Below are positions 45,160-54,148 of a DNA stretch of 64,000 bases, one piece after another. The notes beneath the pieces are model-generated. The model had not been told where the DNA came from, did no database searches, and saw nothing but the letters and a program-made list of their open reading frames with translations. A program made the translations under genes and the position numbers. The stretch's first letter is position 1. Every line of letters starts with the position of its first letter. Origin of the DNA: Bacillus sp. FJAT-50079 (lineage in GTDB: Bacteria > Bacillota > Bacilli > Bacillales > Bacillaceae_C); NCBI RefSeq assembly GCF_018343515.1, contig NZ_JAGYPD010000004.1, forward strand, positions 248,001-312,000, given 5' to 3'.

Positions 45160-45750
45160 TTGAGAAGGAATAAACCAAAATATAAACAAATCATTGATGC
45201 GGCAGTTGTTGTCATTGCAGAAAATGGCTATCATCAGGCGCAAGTCTCGAAAATTGCTAAACAAGCTGGTGTCGCAGACGGTACGATATATCTTTATTTC
45301 AATAATAAGGAGGATATCCTCATTTCAGTTTTTCGAGAAAAAATGGGGGTATTTATTGATCAACTTGAAGATGTAGTAGCAGGAAAAGAAACGGCAAAAG
45401 AGAAATTATTAATAATGGTTGAAAATCATTTTCATATATTATCAGAGGATCGTAATTTAGCGACAGTCACTCAGCTTGAATTACGGCAGTCGAATAAAGA
45501 GTTACGCATAAAGATTAACGAAGTTTTAAAGGAATATTTGCAGCTGATCGAACATATCCTTCTGTTTGGGAAAGAAAATGGAGAATTCAATGTAGATCTC
45601 GATGTTCGTCTTGCAAGACAAATGATTTTCGGCACGATGGATGAAACGGTGACAACATGGGTTATGAATGAACAAAAATATGACCTTGTTGCACTTGCAC
45701 CTAAGATTGTAAACTTGATGATCAATGGCTGTGGAGGCAATTACGAATAG
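45160..45750 (+). CDS. fadR: TetR-family fatty-acid degradation repressor FadR
   Basis: Represses beta-oxidation genes until acyl-CoA binds. The 196-residue TetR-family protein has an N-terminal HTH (VSKIAKQAGVADGTIYLYFNNKEDIL, about 28-53) and a helical ligand-binding domain. The start is TTG at 45160 with GAAGGTG upstream, in agreement with Bacillus FadR. It leads directly into fadB (15-base gap). Confidence 0.93.
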   Translation: MRRNKPKYKQIIDAAVVVIAENGYHQAQVSKIAKQAGVADGTIYLYFNNKEDILISVFREKMGVFIDQLEDVVAGKETAKEKLLIMVENHFHILSEDRNLATVTQLELRQSNKELRIKINEVLKEYLQLIEHILLFGKENGEFNVDLDVRLARQMIFGTMDETVTTWVMNEQKYDLVALAPKIVNLMINGCGGNYE

Positions 45751-45764
45751 GGGGAACGGTTCCT

Positions 45765-46538
45765 ATGAATCATTTAATGGTAAAAATAAATGAAAAAATA
45801 GCGACGGTAACGATTAATCGTCCACCTGCGAATGCATTGTCATCTCAACTCATTACGGAATTAGGACAATTACTTGATCAGTTGGAAACGGATGATCAAG
45901 TCCGTGCGATTTTAATTCATGGGGAAGGGCGGTTTTTTTCCGCAGGTGCTGACATTAAGGAATTTACAACCGTAACAACTGGAGAGGAATTTTCAAAACT
46001 TGCGATGATCGGACAACATGTGTTTGAAAAGGTTGAAAGCTTTCCAAAGCCAATTGTTGCGGCGATTCATGGCGCTGCATTAGGTGGTGGTCTGGAACTA
46101 GCAATGGCCTGTCACATTCGGCTGGTCAGTGAAACCGCGAAGCTTGGGTTACCTGAATTACAGCTCGGACTTATCCCTGGCTTTGCTGGAACACAGCGGC
46201 TCCCGCGTTTGATCGGCTCTGCAAAGGCTGCAGAGTTATTATTTACGAGTGAGCCTCTGACGGGGGCGCAAGCGGTGCAATGGGGTCTTGCAAATGAATC
46301 TTATCCAGAGGAAGTATTGCAAACGAAGGCGTTTGAGATGATGCAAAAAATAGCGAAGAAGAGCCCGATTGCTTTAAAAGCCGCGATTGATCAGCTCCGT
46401 TATAGCAAATCTGATCGATTCTATGAAGGGGTTAAAGAAGAAGCGAATAAATTTGGTGTTGTATTTACGTCTGAAGATGCTCAAGAAGGAATCCGTGCTT
46501 TTCTCGAAAAAAGAGAACCGCAATTTAAAGGAAAATAA
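45765..46538 (+). CDS. fadB: Enoyl-CoA hydratase
   Basis: A 257-residue crotonase-fold enzyme for the hydration step of beta-oxidation. Oxyanion-hole motifs are RFFSAGADIKEF (about 57-68) and AAIHGAALGGGLELAMACH (about 95-113). The glutamate pair in PELQLGLIPGFAGTQRLPR (about 130-148) matches the hydratase pattern. It is part of the fadR-fadB-etfB-etfA unit. Confidence 0.93.
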   Translation: MNHLMVKINEKIATVTINRPPANALSSQLITELGQLLDQLETDDQVRAILIHGEGRFFSAGADIKEFTTVTTGEEFSKLAMIGQHVFEKVESFPKPIVAAIHGAALGGGLELAMACHIRLVSETAKLGLPELQLGLIPGFAGTQRLPRLIGSAKAAELLFTSEPLTGAQAVQWGLANESYPEEVLQTKAFEMMQKIAKKSPIALKAAIDQLRYSKSDRFYEGVKEEANKFGVVFTSEDAQEGIRAFLEKREPQFKGK

Positions 46539-46568
46539 GCTAGATTCATATAATGGGAGGCATGTTCT

Positions 46569-47333
46569 ATGAATATCTTTGTAATCATGAAAAGAACGTT
46601 TGATACAGAGGAAAAGATTTCGATCGTAGATGGTCTTATCAATGAAGAAAATGCCGAGTTTATTATTAATCCTTATGACGAATATGCGATCGAAGAAGCG
46701 ATTCGCGTTCGCGACGATCATGGCGGAGAAGTTACAGTCGTAACGGTCGGCAATGAAGAGGCGGAAAAGCAGTTGCGTACGGCACTTGCGATGGGCGCAG
46801 ATAAAGCTGCATTGATTAATATTGAAGATGACATAGAAGAAAGCGATGAATATACGATTGCAACAATTCTTGGAGAGTATTTAAAAGATAAAGAAGCTGA
46901 TCTCATTCTCGCTGGAAACGTTGCGATTGACGGTGGATCAGGGCAAATTGGACCACGGGTTGCAGATCAATTAAATATGAATTATATTACGACGATTACG
47001 AAATTGGATATTTTCGGAGAAACGGTAACGGTAACACGCGATGTGGAAGGAGATTCAGAGATCATTAAAACGACGCTGCCATTGCTCGTTACTGCACAGC
47101 AAGGGTTGAATGATCCGCGTTATCCTTCTCTTCCTGGGATTATGAAGGCGAAGAAAAAACCACTTGAACAATTGGAAATCGATGACCTTGATTTAGATGA
47201 AGATGATGTGGCAGTTAAAACAAAAACGGTTGAGATTTTTCTTCCTCCTGCCAAACAAGCGGGAAGAATTCTCGAAGGTGAGCTCAAAGATCAGGTGAAA
47301 GAATTGGCAAGCTTATTAACGAAAGTCATTTGA
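46569..47333 (+). CDS. etfB: Electron transfer flavoprotein beta subunit
   Basis: Accepts electrons from acyl-CoA dehydrogenases as part of the EtfAB heterodimer. The 254-residue protein shows the beta-subunit signature (MKRTFDTEEKISIVDG at the N terminus, LLVTAQQGLNDPRYPSLPGIMKAKKK about 176-200) and an AMP-binding fold. GGGAGG lies upstream. It is followed by etfA after 19 bases. Confidence 0.95.
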   Translation: MNIFVIMKRTFDTEEKISIVDGLINEENAEFIINPYDEYAIEEAIRVRDDHGGEVTVVTVGNEEAEKQLRTALAMGADKAALINIEDDIEESDEYTIATILGEYLKDKEADLILAGNVAIDGGSGQIGPRVADQLNMNYITTITKLDIFGETVTVTRDVEGDSEIIKTTLPLLVTAQQGLNDPRYPSLPGIMKAKKKPLEQLEIDDLDLDEDDVAVKTKTVEIFLPPAKQAGRILEGELKDQVKELASLLTKVI

Positions 47334-47352
47334 GACAATTGGGGGGTTCGAC

Positions 47353-48327
47353 ATGAGCAAGAAAGTATTAGTACTTGGTGAATTGCGAGATGGCGCGCTT
47401 AGAAATGTTTCCTTTGAAGCGATCGCTGCTGCGAAACAACTTGCTAATGGTGGCGAAGTAGTCGCTGTTTTATTAGGAAATGAAGTGAAAGCATTCGGGC
47501 AAGCAATGATTCATTATGGAGCTAATCGAGTCATTATTGTCGAAGATGAGAAACTAACCCATTATACGTCAGACGGATTTTCTCAAGCTTTTCTCGCTGT
47601 TGTTGAACAAGAAAAGCCTGAAGCGATTGTCTTTGGCCATACAGCACTTGGAAAAGATTTATCGCCGAAAATCGCCAATAAATTGCAAGCGGCATTAATC
47701 TCCGATGTGACATCGATTGAGAATGATGGGGAAGAGCTTATTTTTATCCGACCAATTTATTCCGGGAAAGCGTTCGAAAAGAAGATGATTTCAGAAGGGC
47801 TTGCTTTTATTACGGTTCGTCCTAATAATATCGATAAACTTGAAAAAGATGAGACAAGAAGTGGAGATGTCACCTCATTACAACTAGAAATCAAAGATTT
47901 GCGCTCGGTCATTCAAGATGTTGTAAGAAAAGCGAGTGAAGGTGTGGACCTATCTGAAGCAAAAGTGATCGTTGCCGGAGGGCGTGGGGTAAAAAGCGCA
48001 GAAGGATTTGAACCGTTAAAGGAACTTGCTCAAGTGCTTGGCGGCGCAGTTGGTGCATCGAGGGGAGCATGTGACGCAGATTATTGCGATTACTCTTTGC
48101 AAATAGGGCAGACGGGGAAAGTAGTCACACCTGATTTATATATCGCATGTGGCATTTCCGGAGCAATCCAACATGTAGCCGGTATGTCTAACTCCAAAAT
48201 CATTGTTGCGATTAATAAAGATCCGGAAGCGACAATTTTTAGTATCGCAGATTATGGCATTGTTGGTGACTTATTTGAAGTCGTGCCACTTTTGACGGAG
48301 GAATTTAAAAAAATTAAATCTTCTTGA
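47353..48327 (+). CDS. etfA: Electron transfer flavoprotein alpha subunit
   Basis: FAD-binding subunit of ETF, 324 residues. The C-terminal FAD domain carries the family motif ASRGACDADYCDYSLQIGQTGKVVTPDLYIACGISGAIQHVAGM (about 234-278) and a late INKDPEATIFSIADYGIVGD. It is the terminal gene of the fatty-acid degradation unit. Confidence 0.96.
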   Translation: MSKKVLVLGELRDGALRNVSFEAIAAAKQLANGGEVVAVLLGNEVKAFGQAMIHYGANRVIIVEDEKLTHYTSDGFSQAFLAVVEQEKPEAIVFGHTALGKDLSPKIANKLQAALISDVTSIENDGEELIFIRPIYSGKAFEKKMISEGLAFITVRPNNIDKLEKDETRSGDVTSLQLEIKDLRSVIQDVVRKASEGVDLSEAKVIVAGGRGVKSAEGFEPLKELAQVLGGAVGASRGACDADYCDYSLQIGQTGKVVTPDLYIACGISGAIQHVAGMSNSKIIVAINKDPEATIFSIADYGIVGDLFEVVPLLTEEFKKIKSS

Positions 48328-48406
48328 AAGCAAATTATTAGCCACTTCTAAAACAGAATGATATACTTGCTTTAGTTTTAACTGTATTCATTAGGAGGTA
48401 ATGTAA

Positions 48407-48721
48407 ATGGCAATTATAAATGCAACTGACGCAAACTTTGCTTCAGAAATTGGCGAAGGCGTCGTATTGGTTGACTTCTGGGCACCTTGGTGTGGACCAT
48501 GTAAAATGATCGCTCCAGTTTTGGAAGAACTTGACGGAGAACTTGGCGATAAAGCGAAAATCGTTAAAGTTGATGTTGACGATAACCAAGAAACAGCTGG
48601 TAAATACGGAATTATGAGCATTCCAACATTGCTTGTTTTCAAAGACGGACAACAAGTTGATAAAACAGTTGGCTTCCAATCAAAAGACCAACTAGCAGCA
48701 TTATTAGAAAAACATATGTAA
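48407..48721 (+). CDS. trxA: Thioredoxin
   Basis: General disulfide reductant, 104 residues. The redox motif WCGPC (Trp28-Cys32) and the cis-proline region MSIPTLLVF are intact. An AGGAGG ribosome site precedes the ATG. The order etfA-trxA-uvrC is conserved in Bacillus. Confidence 0.98.
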   Translation: MAIINATDANFASEIGEGVVLVDFWAPWCGPCKMIAPVLEELDGELGDKAKIVKVDVDDNQETAGKYGIMSIPTLLVFKDGQQVDKTVGFQSKDQLAALLEKHM

Positions 48722-48730
48722 TCTGAAAAA

Positions 48731-48786
48731 CAAGAGGCTGACCCAAAACAAAGTGCCGCGCACTAATGGGGCAGTCTCTTTTTCAA
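48731..48786 (+). terminator. Terminator after trxA
   Basis: AAGAGGCTGACCC pairs with GGGGCAGTCTCTT around an inner AGTG/CACT hairpin and ends in a T-run. Confidence 0.82.
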
Positions 48787-48839
48787 AGGTTATGAAAGTA
48801 TATAAAATTAGTACAGCCTTTATTTATAAGGCAAGGTAT

Positions 48840-49050
48840 TGGTGTCTAGCTCCAGCGCCCAGCGACTAGCAAACTTCACTCTTCTTCCTGCGATAAGTCA
48901 ACATCGGCTCGCCTTTTGGGGCTCACCGTGTTTCCTTTATCTCGGTTGAAGGATTCCGACTAAGATCGCCACTTCCTGTGGCAACGTTGACACACCAACA
49001 TCCTGTTGCGCAGTTTGTACGTCGCTAAACGTGCGCTTACGCTTTTCTTA
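48840..49050 (-). repeat. Dispersed intergenic element type B, inverted full copy
   Basis: Reverse complement of the family. Its right end (GTACGTCGCTAAACGTGCGC then TTACGCTTTTCTTA) and left end (GTCTAGCTCCAGCGCCCAGC then GACTAGC) match the two ends of the copy at 52.43-52.62 kb. The inner TAAGTCAACATCGGCTC is shared with that copy. It fills the trxA-uvrC gap. Confidence 0.88.
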
Positions 49051-49101
49051 ACATCTGAGAGGAGCACACACCTCTCATCTATTAGTATGGTAGGTGTTTG
49101 T

Positions 49102-50874
49102 ATGAATGAAAATATTAAACATAAATTGGAAGTGTTACCAGAGCAGCCTGGCTGTTATTTAATGAAAGATCGACACGAAACCATTATTTATGTCGGTAAA
49201 GCGAAAGTGTTAAAAAATCGCGTGCGATCTTATTTTACAGGATCACATGATGCGAAAACACAGCGTCTTGTCAGCGAAATCGTAGATTTTGAATACATCG
49301 TTACATCGTCTGATATTGAAGCATTGATATTAGAAATGAACTTAATAAAAAAACATGATCCGAAATACAATGTCATGTTAAAAGACGATAAAAGCTATCC
49401 GTATATTAAACTAACAAATGAACGACATCCGCGTCTTATCATTACTCGTAAAGTAAAAAAGGATAAAGGGAAATATTTCGGACCGTATCCGAATGCCCAA
49501 GCAGCGAACGAAACGAAGAAGCTGCTTGATCGAATTTATCCGCTTAGAAAATGTAATACGATGTGTAATCGTGTTTGCCTTTATTATCATCTTGGACAAT
49601 GTTTAGCGCCGAGCGTTAATGAGGTAAAGCCGGAGACATATAAAGAAATCACCGATGAAATCGTCCGATTTTTAAATGGCGGATATACAGAGATTAAGGA
49701 AGAATTGCAGGGGAAAATGCTAGAAGCAGCGGAAAAGCTTGAGTTTGAGCGAGCAAAGGAATATCGTGATCAAATTTCCAACATTGAAACGACGATGGAA
49801 AAGCAAAAAATGATGACCTCGGACTTCACGAGCCGCGATGTGTTCGGATATTATCTTGATAAAGGCTGGATGTGTGTTCAAGTATTTTTTATGCGTCAAG
49901 GAAAATTAATTGAGCGCGACGTATCATTATTTCCGGTATACGGGGATAAGGAAGAGGAATTTCTCACGTATCTTGGTCAATTTTACTCACAGCCGCAGAA
50001 TTTAAAGCCAAAAGAGATTTTAATACCTGAAAGCGTTGATGAGCAGTTAGCGACCCAGCTCGTACAAGTTAAAGTGTCCAAGCCGAGGCGAGGACAAAAG
50101 CGGGAACTTGTCCGGCTAGCAAGTAAAAATGCGAAAATTGCTTTGAGTGAAAAATTTGCGTTAATTGAGCGTGACGAGGAGCGAACGATTCACGCGATCG
50201 AAAAGCTCGGTGCGGCAATGGACATCTATACACCATTTAGAATTGAGGCATTTGACAATTCCAATATTCAAGGGGCTGATCCCGTTTCTGCGCTCGTGGT
50301 GTTCATCGATGGAAAGCCGGCGAGGAAAGAATACCGTAAATACAAAATAAAAACGGTGAAAGGTCCTGATGATTACGAATCGATGAGAGAAGTTGTTAGG
50401 CGACGATATACACGTGTGTTGCGCGAAAAACTGCCACTACCCGATTTAGTTTTAATCGATGGTGGAAAAGGACAAATCGATGCAGCAAAAGATATTTTAG
50501 AAAACGAGCTTGGGCTTCATCTTCCCGTTGCTGGATTGGCGAAAGATGAAAAGCATCGGACATCACAATTATTATTTGGTTCCCCACTAGAAGTTGTCCC
50601 TCTTGATCGTAATAGTCAAGAGTTTTATTTACTGCAACGGATACAAGATGAAGTACACCGGTTTGCGATTACATTTCACCGCCAATTACGCGGAAAATCG
50701 GCTTTCCAATCCGCCTTAGACGATATTCCAGGCCTCGGTCCGGTAAGGAAAAAGCTCCTTTTACGCCATTTTGGCTCATTGAAAAAAATAAAAGAAGCTT
50801 CAGTTGAAGCGCTGATTGAACTTGGTTTACCAGCCAATGTTGCCAAGACGCTGAAAGAAAATTTGGAAAAGTGA
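49102..50874 (+). CDS. uvrC: Excinuclease ABC subunit C
   Basis: Makes both incisions in nucleotide-excision repair. The 590-residue protein has an N-terminal GIY-YIG nuclease ([26 protein letters not shown], about 16-41), a UVR UvrB-binding motif (about 200-235), an RNase H-like nuclease ([20 protein letters not shown]...[10 protein letters not shown]) and C-terminal helix-hairpin-helices ([12 protein letters not shown]). The ATG at 49102 equals the B. subtilis start; the longer ORF starts within repeat DNA. Confidence 0.96.
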   Translation: MNENIKHKLEVLPEQPGCYLMKDRHETIIYVGKAKVLKNRVRSYFTGSHDAKTQRLVSEIVDFEYIVTSSDIEALILEMNLIKKHDPKYNVMLKDDKSYPYIKLTNERHPRLIITRKVKKDKGKYFGPYPNAQAANETKKLLDRIYPLRKCNTMCNRVCLYYHLGQCLAPSVNEVKPETYKEITDEIVRFLNGGYTEIKEELQGKMLEAAEKLEFERAKEYRDQISNIETTMEKQKMMTSDFTSRDVFGYYLDKGWMCVQVFFMRQGKLIERDVSLFPVYGDKEEEFLTYLGQFYSQPQNLKPKEILIPESVDEQLATQLVQVKVSKPRRGQKRELVRLASKNAKIALSEKFALIERDEERTIHAIEKLGAAMDIYTPFRIEAFDNSNIQGADPVSALVVFIDGKPARKEYRKYKIKTVKGPDDYESMREVVRRRYTRVLREKLPLPDLVLIDGGKGQIDAAKDILENELGLHLPVAGLAKDEKHRTSQLLFGSPLEVVPLDRNSQEFYLLQRIQDEVHRFAITFHRQLRGKSAFQSALDDIPGLGPVRKKLLLRHFGSLKKIKEASVEALIELGLPANVAKTLKENLEK

Positions 50875-50875
50875 G

Positions 50876-50904
50876 TTGCAAAAGAAAAAACAAGATGGTA
50901 TAAT
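50876..50904 (+). promoter_or_regulatory. SigA promoter of lysC
   Basis: TTGCAA and TATAAT with a 17-base spacer, starting one base after the uvrC stop codon. Confidence 0.8.
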
Positions 50905-50919
50905 AATTCCAATTTCATA

Positions 50920-51166
50920 ATTCTGATAGAGGTTGCGAACGATCAAGAGTAAAAATCCGGAGAAGAATGGGCTTCAAGGATGGGTTTTGAAAGGGATGTT
51001 TGCCGAAGTGGAGAAAAACCCCTTGTTATTTTTCTGCTGGTCCTGCGTTGAATAAATGTAGGATTGTCAAAATGATCGATTCATTTTGGAGAGCTATCTC
51101 ATCGTGTGTAAAAGCAGTTTATATGGATGCGTATCACAGGCAATGAGATAATCTCATTGCCTTTTA
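50920..51166 (+). promoter_or_regulatory. Lysine riboswitch (L box) with terminator, controlling lysC
   Basis: Conserved L-box words are in order: AGAGGTTGCGA (about 50928), AAGAGTA, GCCGAAG (51002) and TATGGATGCG near the 3' side. They are followed by a perfect 9-bp terminator stem GGCAATGAG/CTCATTGCC (51139-51161) and four T residues. Lysine binding should favour termination and shut off aspartokinase synthesis. Confidence 0.9.
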
Positions 51167-51191
51167 CTATTTATAGAAAGTGGGCAGATTC

Positions 51192-52424
51192 ATGGGAACA
51201 ATTGTTATCAAATTTGGCGGATCATCATTAAGCACGCCAGATAAGATTAAACATGCAGCACAACGAGTTGCAGAACAAAAGAAAAATGGAAAAGATGTTG
51301 TCGTCGTTGTGTCTGCAATGGGGAAAACAACCGACCAATTATTAGGGCTTGCTGGCCAAATTACGAATGAGCCGGCCAAGCGTGAAATGGATATGCTGCT
51401 AGCAACTGGTGAGCAAGTATCGATTTCATTATTATCAATGGCATTAACCGAAATCGGTATGCCAGCCGTTTCTTTTACAGGATGGCAAGCAGGAATTGTC
51501 ACGGAAAAAGTTCATTCAAACGCGCGGATCATTGATGTCAATACGGTTCAAGTACAGCGAAAATTGAATGAAGGAAATATTATCGTTTGTGCTGGTTTCC
51601 AAGGTGTAACGGAAGATGGGGAAATTACAACACTTGGAAGAGGCGGATCAGATACGACTGCAGTTGCCCTTGCCGCTGCTCTAAAAGCAGAACGCTGCTT
51701 AATTTGTACAGATGTAACAGGAGTATTTACGACAGATCCACGTTTTGTAAAAGGAGCGCGTAAACTTGCATCAATTTCATATGATGAAATGCTAGAACTA
51801 GCGAATTTGGGGGCAGGTGTGCTTCACCCACGAGCGGTTGAATTTGCAAAAAACTATAATGTCGCATTAGAAGTTCGATCAAGCACGGAAAATGAGGAAG
51901 GAACGGTTATTGAGGAGGAAGTATCAATGGAGCAAAATTTAGTTGTTAGAGGCGTTGCCTTTGAAAAGGATATTACGAGATTAACGGTGTTCGGTCTGAA
52001 AAATGAAATAACAGGATTATCCTCTATTTTTTCTGTTTTGGCTGACAATCAAATCGATGTGGATATTATCATCCAAAGTCAAACAGACGGAAATAAAACG
52101 AATTTATCTTTTTCAATTGATAATAAAGATCGTCAAGCCGCTGTTCGTGTGCTTGAAAGCCATAAAGAATCAATCGGATTTGAAAATATTGAATATGAAG
52201 CAGGACTTGCAAAAGTATCGATCGTTGGATCTGGAATGGTTTCCAATCCAGGTGTAGCTGCAAAAATGTTCCAAGTGCTTGCTGATGAGAGTATTCAAAT
52301 TAAAATGGTCAGCACATCAGAAATTAAAGTATCTGCAGTCGTTGAAGAAGAAAAAATGACAGAAGCTGCACAAGTTTTGCACGATGCTTTTCATCTCGAG
52401 CTTGTCGAAGAAAAAGTACAGTAA
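51192..52424 (+). CDS. lysC: Aspartokinase II (alpha subunit; beta from internal start)
   Basis: Phosphorylates aspartate, the first step to lysine, threonine and methionine. The 410-residue protein has the kinase domain (IVIKFGGSS at the N terminus, [22 protein letters not shown] about 150-172) and two C-terminal ACT domains (about 265-400). As in B. subtilis, a second start lies in frame: GAGGAGGAA at 51912-51920 precedes ATG 51927, which is Met246. It would yield a 165-residue beta subunit made of the ACT domains. The lysine riboswitch upstream supports lysine-responsive control. Confidence 0.95.
   Translation: MGTIVIKFGGSSLSTPDKIKHAAQRVAEQKKNGKDVVVVVSAMGKTTDQLLGLAGQITNEPAKREMDMLLATGEQVSISLLSMALTEIGMPAVSFTGWQAGIVTEKVHSNARIIDVNTVQVQRKLNEGNIIVCAGFQGVTEDGEITTLGRGGSDTTAVALAAALKAERCLICTDVTGVFTTDPRFVKGARKLASISYDEMLELANLGAGVLHPRAVEFAKNYNVALEVRSSTENEEGTVIEEEVSMEQNLVVRGVAFEKDITRLTVFGLKNEITGLSSIFSVLADNQIDVDIIIQSQTDGNKTNLSFSIDNKDRQAAVRVLESHKESIGFENIEYEAGLAKVSIVGSGMVSNPGVAAKMFQVLADESIQIKMVSTSEIKVSAVVEEEKMTEAAQVLHDAFHLELVEEKVQ
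51927..52424 (+). CDS. lysC: Aspartokinase II beta subunit (in-frame internal gene)
   Basis: Internal in-frame translation start within lysC. GAGGAGGAA is six bases from the ATG and the first residues are [12 protein letters not shown]. The 165-residue product would hold only the two regulatory ACT domains. In B. subtilis the same arrangement, also from codon 246, gives the alpha2-beta2 enzyme. Confidence 0.75.
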   Translation: MEQNLVVRGVAFEKDITRLTVFGLKNEITGLSSIFSVLADNQIDVDIIIQSQTDGNKTNLSFSIDNKDRQAAVRVLESHKESIGFENIEYEAGLAKVSIVGSGMVSNPGVAAKMFQVLADESIQIKMVSTSEIKVSAVVEEEKMTEAAQVLHDAFHLELVEEKVQ

Positions 52425-52426
52425 AT

Positions 52427-52622
52427 AAGAAAAGCGCAAGCGCCCGTTTAGCGACGTACTTCCTTTGCGATTCTGACGAGATTCTATGAGATCAACGGCT
52501 AAAACCGCCACGTCCTGTGGCAACGCCGTTGTGACCTGCATCATGCAGGCCTAAACACAGCTTCTATAGAGCCGATGTTGACTTATCGTATAGCTAGTCG
52601 CTGGGCGACTGGAGCTAGACAA
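52427..52622 (+). repeat. Dispersed intergenic element type B, full copy
   Basis: Starts GAAAAGCGCAAGCGCCCGTT and TAGCGACGTAC and ends GCTAGTCGCTGGGCGACTGG then AGCTAGACA. It contains internal small palindromes (CCACGTCCTGTGG, CCTGCATCATGCAGG). It is about 195 bp, with no ORF, located directly after the lysC stop. Confidence 0.9.
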
Positions 52623-52678
52623 GAATATGCTATTTCAAAATGAATGCAACGAAAAATTAATACTTTCTTTTCTTATGA

Positions 52679-52722
52679 AAAAGAGGTACTTGCTTTATCA
52701 ATTAGAGCAAGACCTCTTTTGT
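52679..52722. terminator. Bidirectional terminator between lysC and yslB
   Basis: AAAAGAGGT/ACCTCTTTT outer stem with an inner CTTGCT/AGCAAG pairing, A-rich before and T-rich after, between convergent genes. Confidence 0.82.
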
Positions 52723-52749
52723 ATATAAATCCAGTATTCAGCACTCAAT

Positions 52750-53202
52750 TCATTTATCAATAGGATCTTTCAAGTCCCAACGGACCGTGATCAGCACTTT
52801 TTTATGGCGTTGTTGAACTTCTTCAAAAGCTTCTGTTAGAGCTTTTTTTTGCGATTGGATTTGTTGAGCAATGAAACCTGTCTCTAATCGAAAGCATGGT
52901 TCTTCATGCAATTGCATTCTTCTTGTAACAATGTCACCGGATAATTCGAGCTGTAATTCGTGCTTCCGTTCGTTTATAACGGTTAATGTTCCCCAGCTTG
53001 CGTCGATAAAAAAAGAAATCATTTCATCAAATGAAAGAAGCGGGAATTTGCGTGCAAGATGCTTGCCAGCCCAATACGTAATTTCTGGTGTGTCTTTTCC
53101 AAGTAAGTCAGGTAGAAGAACGTCCCGAATGAGCTCATAACCGAAAACCGGTACAGATTGAAGTTCTTCTATCACAGGTGGAGTTTGAAGTTTATTAGTC
53201 AT
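52750..53202 (-). CDS. yslB: YslB, DUF2507 protein
   Basis: A 150-residue cytoplasmic protein of the DUF2507/YslB family, which adopts a heme/vinyl-reductase-like (4VR-related) small-ligand fold. Visible features are VFGYELIRDVLLPDLLG, ITYWAGKHLARKFP and a charged C-terminal tail. GAGGGGAA precedes the ATG. It is divergent from sdhCAB, as in B. subtilis. Its function is unknown. Confidence 0.88.
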   Translation of the reverse strand: MTNKLQTPPVIEELQSVPVFGYELIRDVLLPDLLGKDTPEITYWAGKHLARKFPLLSFDEMISFFIDASWGTLTVINERKHELQLELSGDIVTRRMQLHEEPCFRLETGFIAQQIQSQKKALTEAFEEVQQRHKKVLITVRWDLKDPIDK

Positions 53203-53329
53203 TAAAGATCGATTCCCCTCTTTCAGTATAAAGCTATTATATACAAAAAAAGGTGCATTTTGATGAAAAACAATGAATTTATCATGAAGAATTGTTTTTT
53301 TATCAAAATGAGAAAATGAAACCGTTGCC

Positions 53330-53358
53330 TTGACGCTTTATAAAGTGGGGAGTAGAAT
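53330..53358 (+). promoter_or_regulatory. SigA promoter of sdhCAB
   Basis: TTGACG and TAGAAT with a 17-base spacer, followed by a leader of about 100 bases before sdhC. Confidence 0.72.
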
Positions 53359-53464
53359 AGATATGTCACATAATTATAAAATTTTGTGTTGTTCGACAAC
53401 GTAGGAATATTCCAATCACATTTTGTCCACAACACAGAGGCGTAACTACTAAGGGGGGTAAATT

Positions 53465-54094
53465 GTGGCAGGGAAAAATGAATTTTATATGCGCAGACTG
53501 CACTCTTTGCTGGGGGTTATTCCAGTAGGGATCTTTGTAGTGCAGCACTTGATTATCAATCACTTTGCTACACGCGGAGAAGAAGCATTTAACAATGCCT
53601 CAAATTTTATGGCAAGTTTACCATTTGTCATATTCCTTGAATTCGCAATCATTTACATACCAATTTTGTTTCATGGAATTCTAGGACTTTACATTGCTTT
53701 CACCGCTAAAAACAATCCGACGAAACTTAGTTATTTCAGAAACTGGATGTTTACAATTCAGCGATTCACAGGCGTGCTTTTATTATTATTTATCGCTTGG
53801 CATGTATGGGAGACGCGAATTCAAAAAGCATTTTTCGGTGCTGAAGTTAACTTTGAAATGATGGAAAATATTTTATCTAACCCAGTTGTGTTGATTTTAT
53901 ATTTGGTAGGGATTTTATCCGCTACATTCCATCTCTCTAATGGTCTATGGTCATTTTTAGTAAGATGGGGAATTACGCAATCTCCAAGCTCCCAACGAAT
54001 TTCTTCTTGGGTAATGGGAGGCGTATTTATTATTACTTCAATCATTGGTGTCCGAGCGGCACTTGCGTTCGTATACCCAGATTTATTTGTCTAA
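53465..54094 (+). CDS. sdhC: Succinate dehydrogenase cytochrome b558 subunit
   Basis: Di-heme membrane anchor of complex II, 209 residues with five transmembrane helices. Candidate heme-ligating histidines include the first helix (GVIPVGIFVVQHLIINH), FHGILGLYIAF, IAWHVWET and SATFHLSNGLW. The start is GTG behind TAAGGGGGG. It is the first gene of the sdhCAB operon. Confidence 0.95.
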   Translation: MAGKNEFYMRRLHSLLGVIPVGIFVVQHLIINHFATRGEEAFNNASNFMASLPFVIFLEFAIIYIPILFHGILGLYIAFTAKNNPTKLSYFRNWMFTIQRFTGVLLLLFIAWHVWETRIQKAFFGAEVNFEMMENILSNPVVLILYLVGILSATFHLSNGLWSFLVRWGITQSPSSQRISSWVMGGVFIITSIIGVRAALAFVYPDLFV

Positions 54095-54148
54095 ACGATG
54101 ATGTAATAGACGGATAGGCATGGGAAAACAAAAGGAGTGAATGACACG

